Of a stretch of 64,000 nucleotides of DNA, positions 62,460 to 64,000 are shown piece after piece (within the stretch, counting starts at the first letter, position 1; each line of letters opens with the position of its first letter). Below the pieces are notes generated by a model, which was not told the origin of the DNA, did no database searches, and worked only from the letters and a program-made list of their open reading frames with translations. The stretch is from VAZQ01 sp963721005 (GTDB lineage: Bacteria; Pseudomonadota; Alphaproteobacteria; Rhizobiales; Xanthobacteraceae), in the NCBI GenBank assembly GCA_963721005.1, contig CAVRHR010000004.1, positions 186,001-250,000 on the forward strand, in the 5' to 3' direction. Both the position numbers and the translations under genes were made by a program.

Positions 62460-63511
62460 TCATCGGCCTCGCGCGACCGGAGGGCGTTCAGCGCTGCGGC
62501 GTCGTAGGCCGCCACGATGCGAGCCACCAGCTCGTGGCGGATGACGTCCTGCGCGGTGAAGACCGATTGGGCGATGCCCTCGATGCCGGCCAGCAGCCTG
62601 GTGGCTTCGTCCAAGCCCGAGGTCTGGCCGCGCGGCAGGTCGACCTGGCTCGGATCGCCGGTCACGATCATGCGGCTGTTCTCGCCGAGCCGCGTCAGGA
62701 ACATCTTCATCTGCATGGAGGTGGAGTTCTGGGCTTCGTCCAGGATGACCACCGCATTGGAAAGGGTGCGCCCGCGCATGAAGGCGAGCGGCGCGATCTC
62801 GATCTCGCCGGACTGCAGCGCCCGCTCGACGATGCGGGCGTCCATCAGGTCGTAGAGCGCGTCATAGATCGGTCGCAGATAGGGATCGACCTTCTCGCGC
62901 ATGTCGCCGGGCAGGAAGCCCAGGCGCTCGCCGGCTTCCACCGCCGGGCGCGACAGGATGATGCGGTCGACCTCCTTGCGCTCGAACAGCTGCACCGCGC
63001 GGGCGACCGCGAGCCAGGTCTTGCCGGTGCCGGCCGGACCGATGCCGAACACCAGCGCATGGCGCTTGAGCGCCCGGATATAGCCGTCCTGCGCCGCCGT
63101 CTGGGCGCGCACCGGCCGCTTGCGCAGATTGATCTCCTCGAAGCCCGGCCGCGCCTGCGCCGGATCGAAGTCGAACAGGGACCCTTGCGCGATGGCGAGC
63201 CGGATGGTCCCCTCGACGTCGCCGGACGCCAATTCGTCGCCGCGCTTCAATCGCTCGTAGAGGCCCTCGAGCACGCGTCGCGCCTGCTCGCAGGCCTCGC
63301 GCGGTCCCACGATGGTGACGTGGTTGCCGCGCTGGTCGGCCACCACGGCGAGCCGTCGCTCGATCAGGGCGAGATGCTGCCCGTATTGTCCCAGCAGCAG
63401 CGAGGCCAGCCGGTTGTCGTCGAAGGCGAGCGTGATCTGCGCGGCCGCGCCTTCCGCGGCGGGGGGAGCCGGCTGCACCAGCGTCCCATTGTTCGATCTC
63501 GTGTTGCGCAA
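62456..63511 (-). CDS. phoH: PhoH-like ATPase
   Basis: 351 residues from a TTG at 63511 with AGGAG ten bases upstream. Cytosolic ATPase of the PhoH family, with a role in RNA metabolism near YbeY. KH-like N-terminal part (HVTIVGPREACEQARRVLEG), Walker A in GIGPAGTGKTWLAVARAVQL, Walker B in VVILDEAQNSTSMQMKMFLT, and the sensor TGDPSQVDLPRGQTSGL. The frame extends to 63793 over miaB in another phase and was rejected. No ATG fits the expected N-terminus, hence TTG. Confidence 0.9.
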   Translation of the reverse strand: MRNTRSNNGTLVQPAPPAAEGAAAQITLAFDDNRLASLLLGQYGQHLALIERRLAVVADQRGNHVTIVGPREACEQARRVLEGLYERLKRGDELASGDVEGTIRLAIAQGSLFDFDPAQARPGFEEINLRKRPVRAQTAAQDGYIRALKRHALVFGIGPAGTGKTWLAVARAVQLFERKEVDRIILSRPAVEAGERLGFLPGDMREKVDPYLRPIYDALYDLMDARIVERALQSGEIEIAPLAFMRGRTLSNAVVILDEAQNSTSMQMKMFLTRLGENSRMIVTGDPSQVDLPRGQTSGLDEATRLLAGIEGIAQSVFTAQDVIRHELVARIVAAYDAAALNALRSREADE

Positions 63512-63516
63512 AAGCT

Positions 63517-64000
63517 CTAGTCTCCTGATTGCGCCAGCATCGGCGCCCCCACCCTTCCGGCTCCGGCTGGCGGCGGAGTGCCGGGCAGGGGAAGCGGCTC
63601 GCCGGCGAGCCGGCCGAACAGGCTGTTGGCGCTCAATTGCGTGATCGTCACCTCGGCCGTATCCCCGATCGCGACGGCGGTGTCGGGGCCGAGCGGGACC
63701 TGCACCGTCTGCTGATATGGCGATCGGCCCACGATCTGGCCAGCATAGCGCCCGGTCCGCTCGAACAGAACCGGCAAGGTGCGTCCCAGGCAATCGGCGT
63801 TGAAGGCGCGCTGCGCCCGCTCGACGGCGTGCTGCAGGCGCTGCAGCCGTTCATGCTTCACGTCTTCCGGCACTTGCTCGGCCATGTCGGCGGCCGGGGT
63901 CCCGGGGCGCGGCGAGTACTTGAAGAAATAAGCGCCGGCGAATCCGACCTCCTCGATCAGCGACAGGCTTTCCCGGAAATCCGCCTCGGTCTCGGTCGGG
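63517..64000 (-). CDS. miaB: tRNA methylthiotransferase MiaB, 5' end cut by window
   Basis: About 160 C-terminal residues of a radical-SAM methylthiotransferase that makes ms2i6A37 in tRNA. At the window edge the frame reads PTETEADFRESLSLIEEVGF and FFKYSPRPGTPAADM, typical of the end of the radical-SAM barrel. A TRAM domain follows with GRTLPVLFERTGRYAGQIVG and SPYQQTVQVP. It ends five bases before the phoH start, so the miaB-phoH-ybeY-corC-lnt order is intact. Confidence 0.92.
   Translation of the reverse strand, partial: PTETEADFRESLSLIEEVGFAGAYFFKYSPRPGTPAADMAEQVPEDVKHERLQRLQHAVERAQRAFNADCLGRTLPVLFERTGRYAGQIVGRSPYQQTVQVPLGPDTAVAIGDTAEVTITQLSANSLFGRLAGEPLPLPGTPPPAGAGRVGAPMLAQSGD

Overview
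The window looks like chromosome from a high-GC alphaproteobacterium of the Hyphomicrobiales (Rhizobiales), close to the Bradyrhizobium / Xanthobacteraceae group. The evidence is an Irr regulator with a haem-regulatory Cys-Pro motif beside fabA-fabB-fabI, a PraR/PhrR-type XRE regulator between lnt and metK, AddB instead of RecB/C, a TsaE-kinase fusion next to a MurU-like nucleotidyltransferase, and many short palindromic dispersed repeats of the type common in those genomes. The names rest on motif recognition by eye; no database search was run.

Layout. (1) 1-1640: the 5' two-thirds or so of addB, cut by the window edge. (2) 1641-18753: an accessory island lying between addB and its usual neighbours. 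It holds an exported MmgE/PrpD protein, a sulfotransferase, a tricarboxylate-type module (lyase, aconitase, second MmgE/PrpD, ornithine-cyclodeaminase-family enzyme, TctC/Bug binding protein), an aminoglycoside-nucleotidyltransferase-like gene, decayed fragments of further tctC copies, a frameshifted membrane gene, and secreted proteins of unknown function. (3) 18754-23613: cell-wall recycling and signalling block (murU-like, tsaE-amgK fusion, PAS histidine kinase). (4) 23790-27361: a small aromatic meta-cleavage set (HpcH/HpaI aldolase, LigJ-type hydratase, extradiol dioxygenase) and an Rrf2 regulator. (5) 27423-35075: dut, coaBC with an N-terminal ribbon-helix-helix extension, ubiB, ubiE, mutM, an esterase and an enoyl-CoA hydratase. 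(6) 35209-39822: envelope and metabolic genes, including a trypsin-like protein without its catalytic residues. (7) 39835-44061: irr, fabA, fabB, a fabI reading frame broken by one base, and a MazE/PIN toxin-antitoxin pair whose toxin is frameshifted. (8) 44189-54501: the translation and RNA-decay operon rimP-nusA-ylxR-infB-rbfA-truB-rpsO-pnp on the minus strand, preceded by a small leader RNA that encodes a Trp-Trp peptide and ends in an intrinsic terminator. (9) 55048-64000: a DUF2336 gene, then the minus-strand series miaB-phoH-ybeY-corC-lnt-praR-metK-trmB.

Housekeeping genes are tightly packed, often with 1-10 base overlaps that imply translational coupling. The accessory island is looser and contains decayed DNA and repeats. 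The most interesting signals are the Trp-codon leader ahead of the nusA-infB operon, the RHH-CoaBC fusion, the synthase-free tricarboxylate module, the exported PrpD-like protein, and the two single-site frameshifts (fabI and the PIN toxin).
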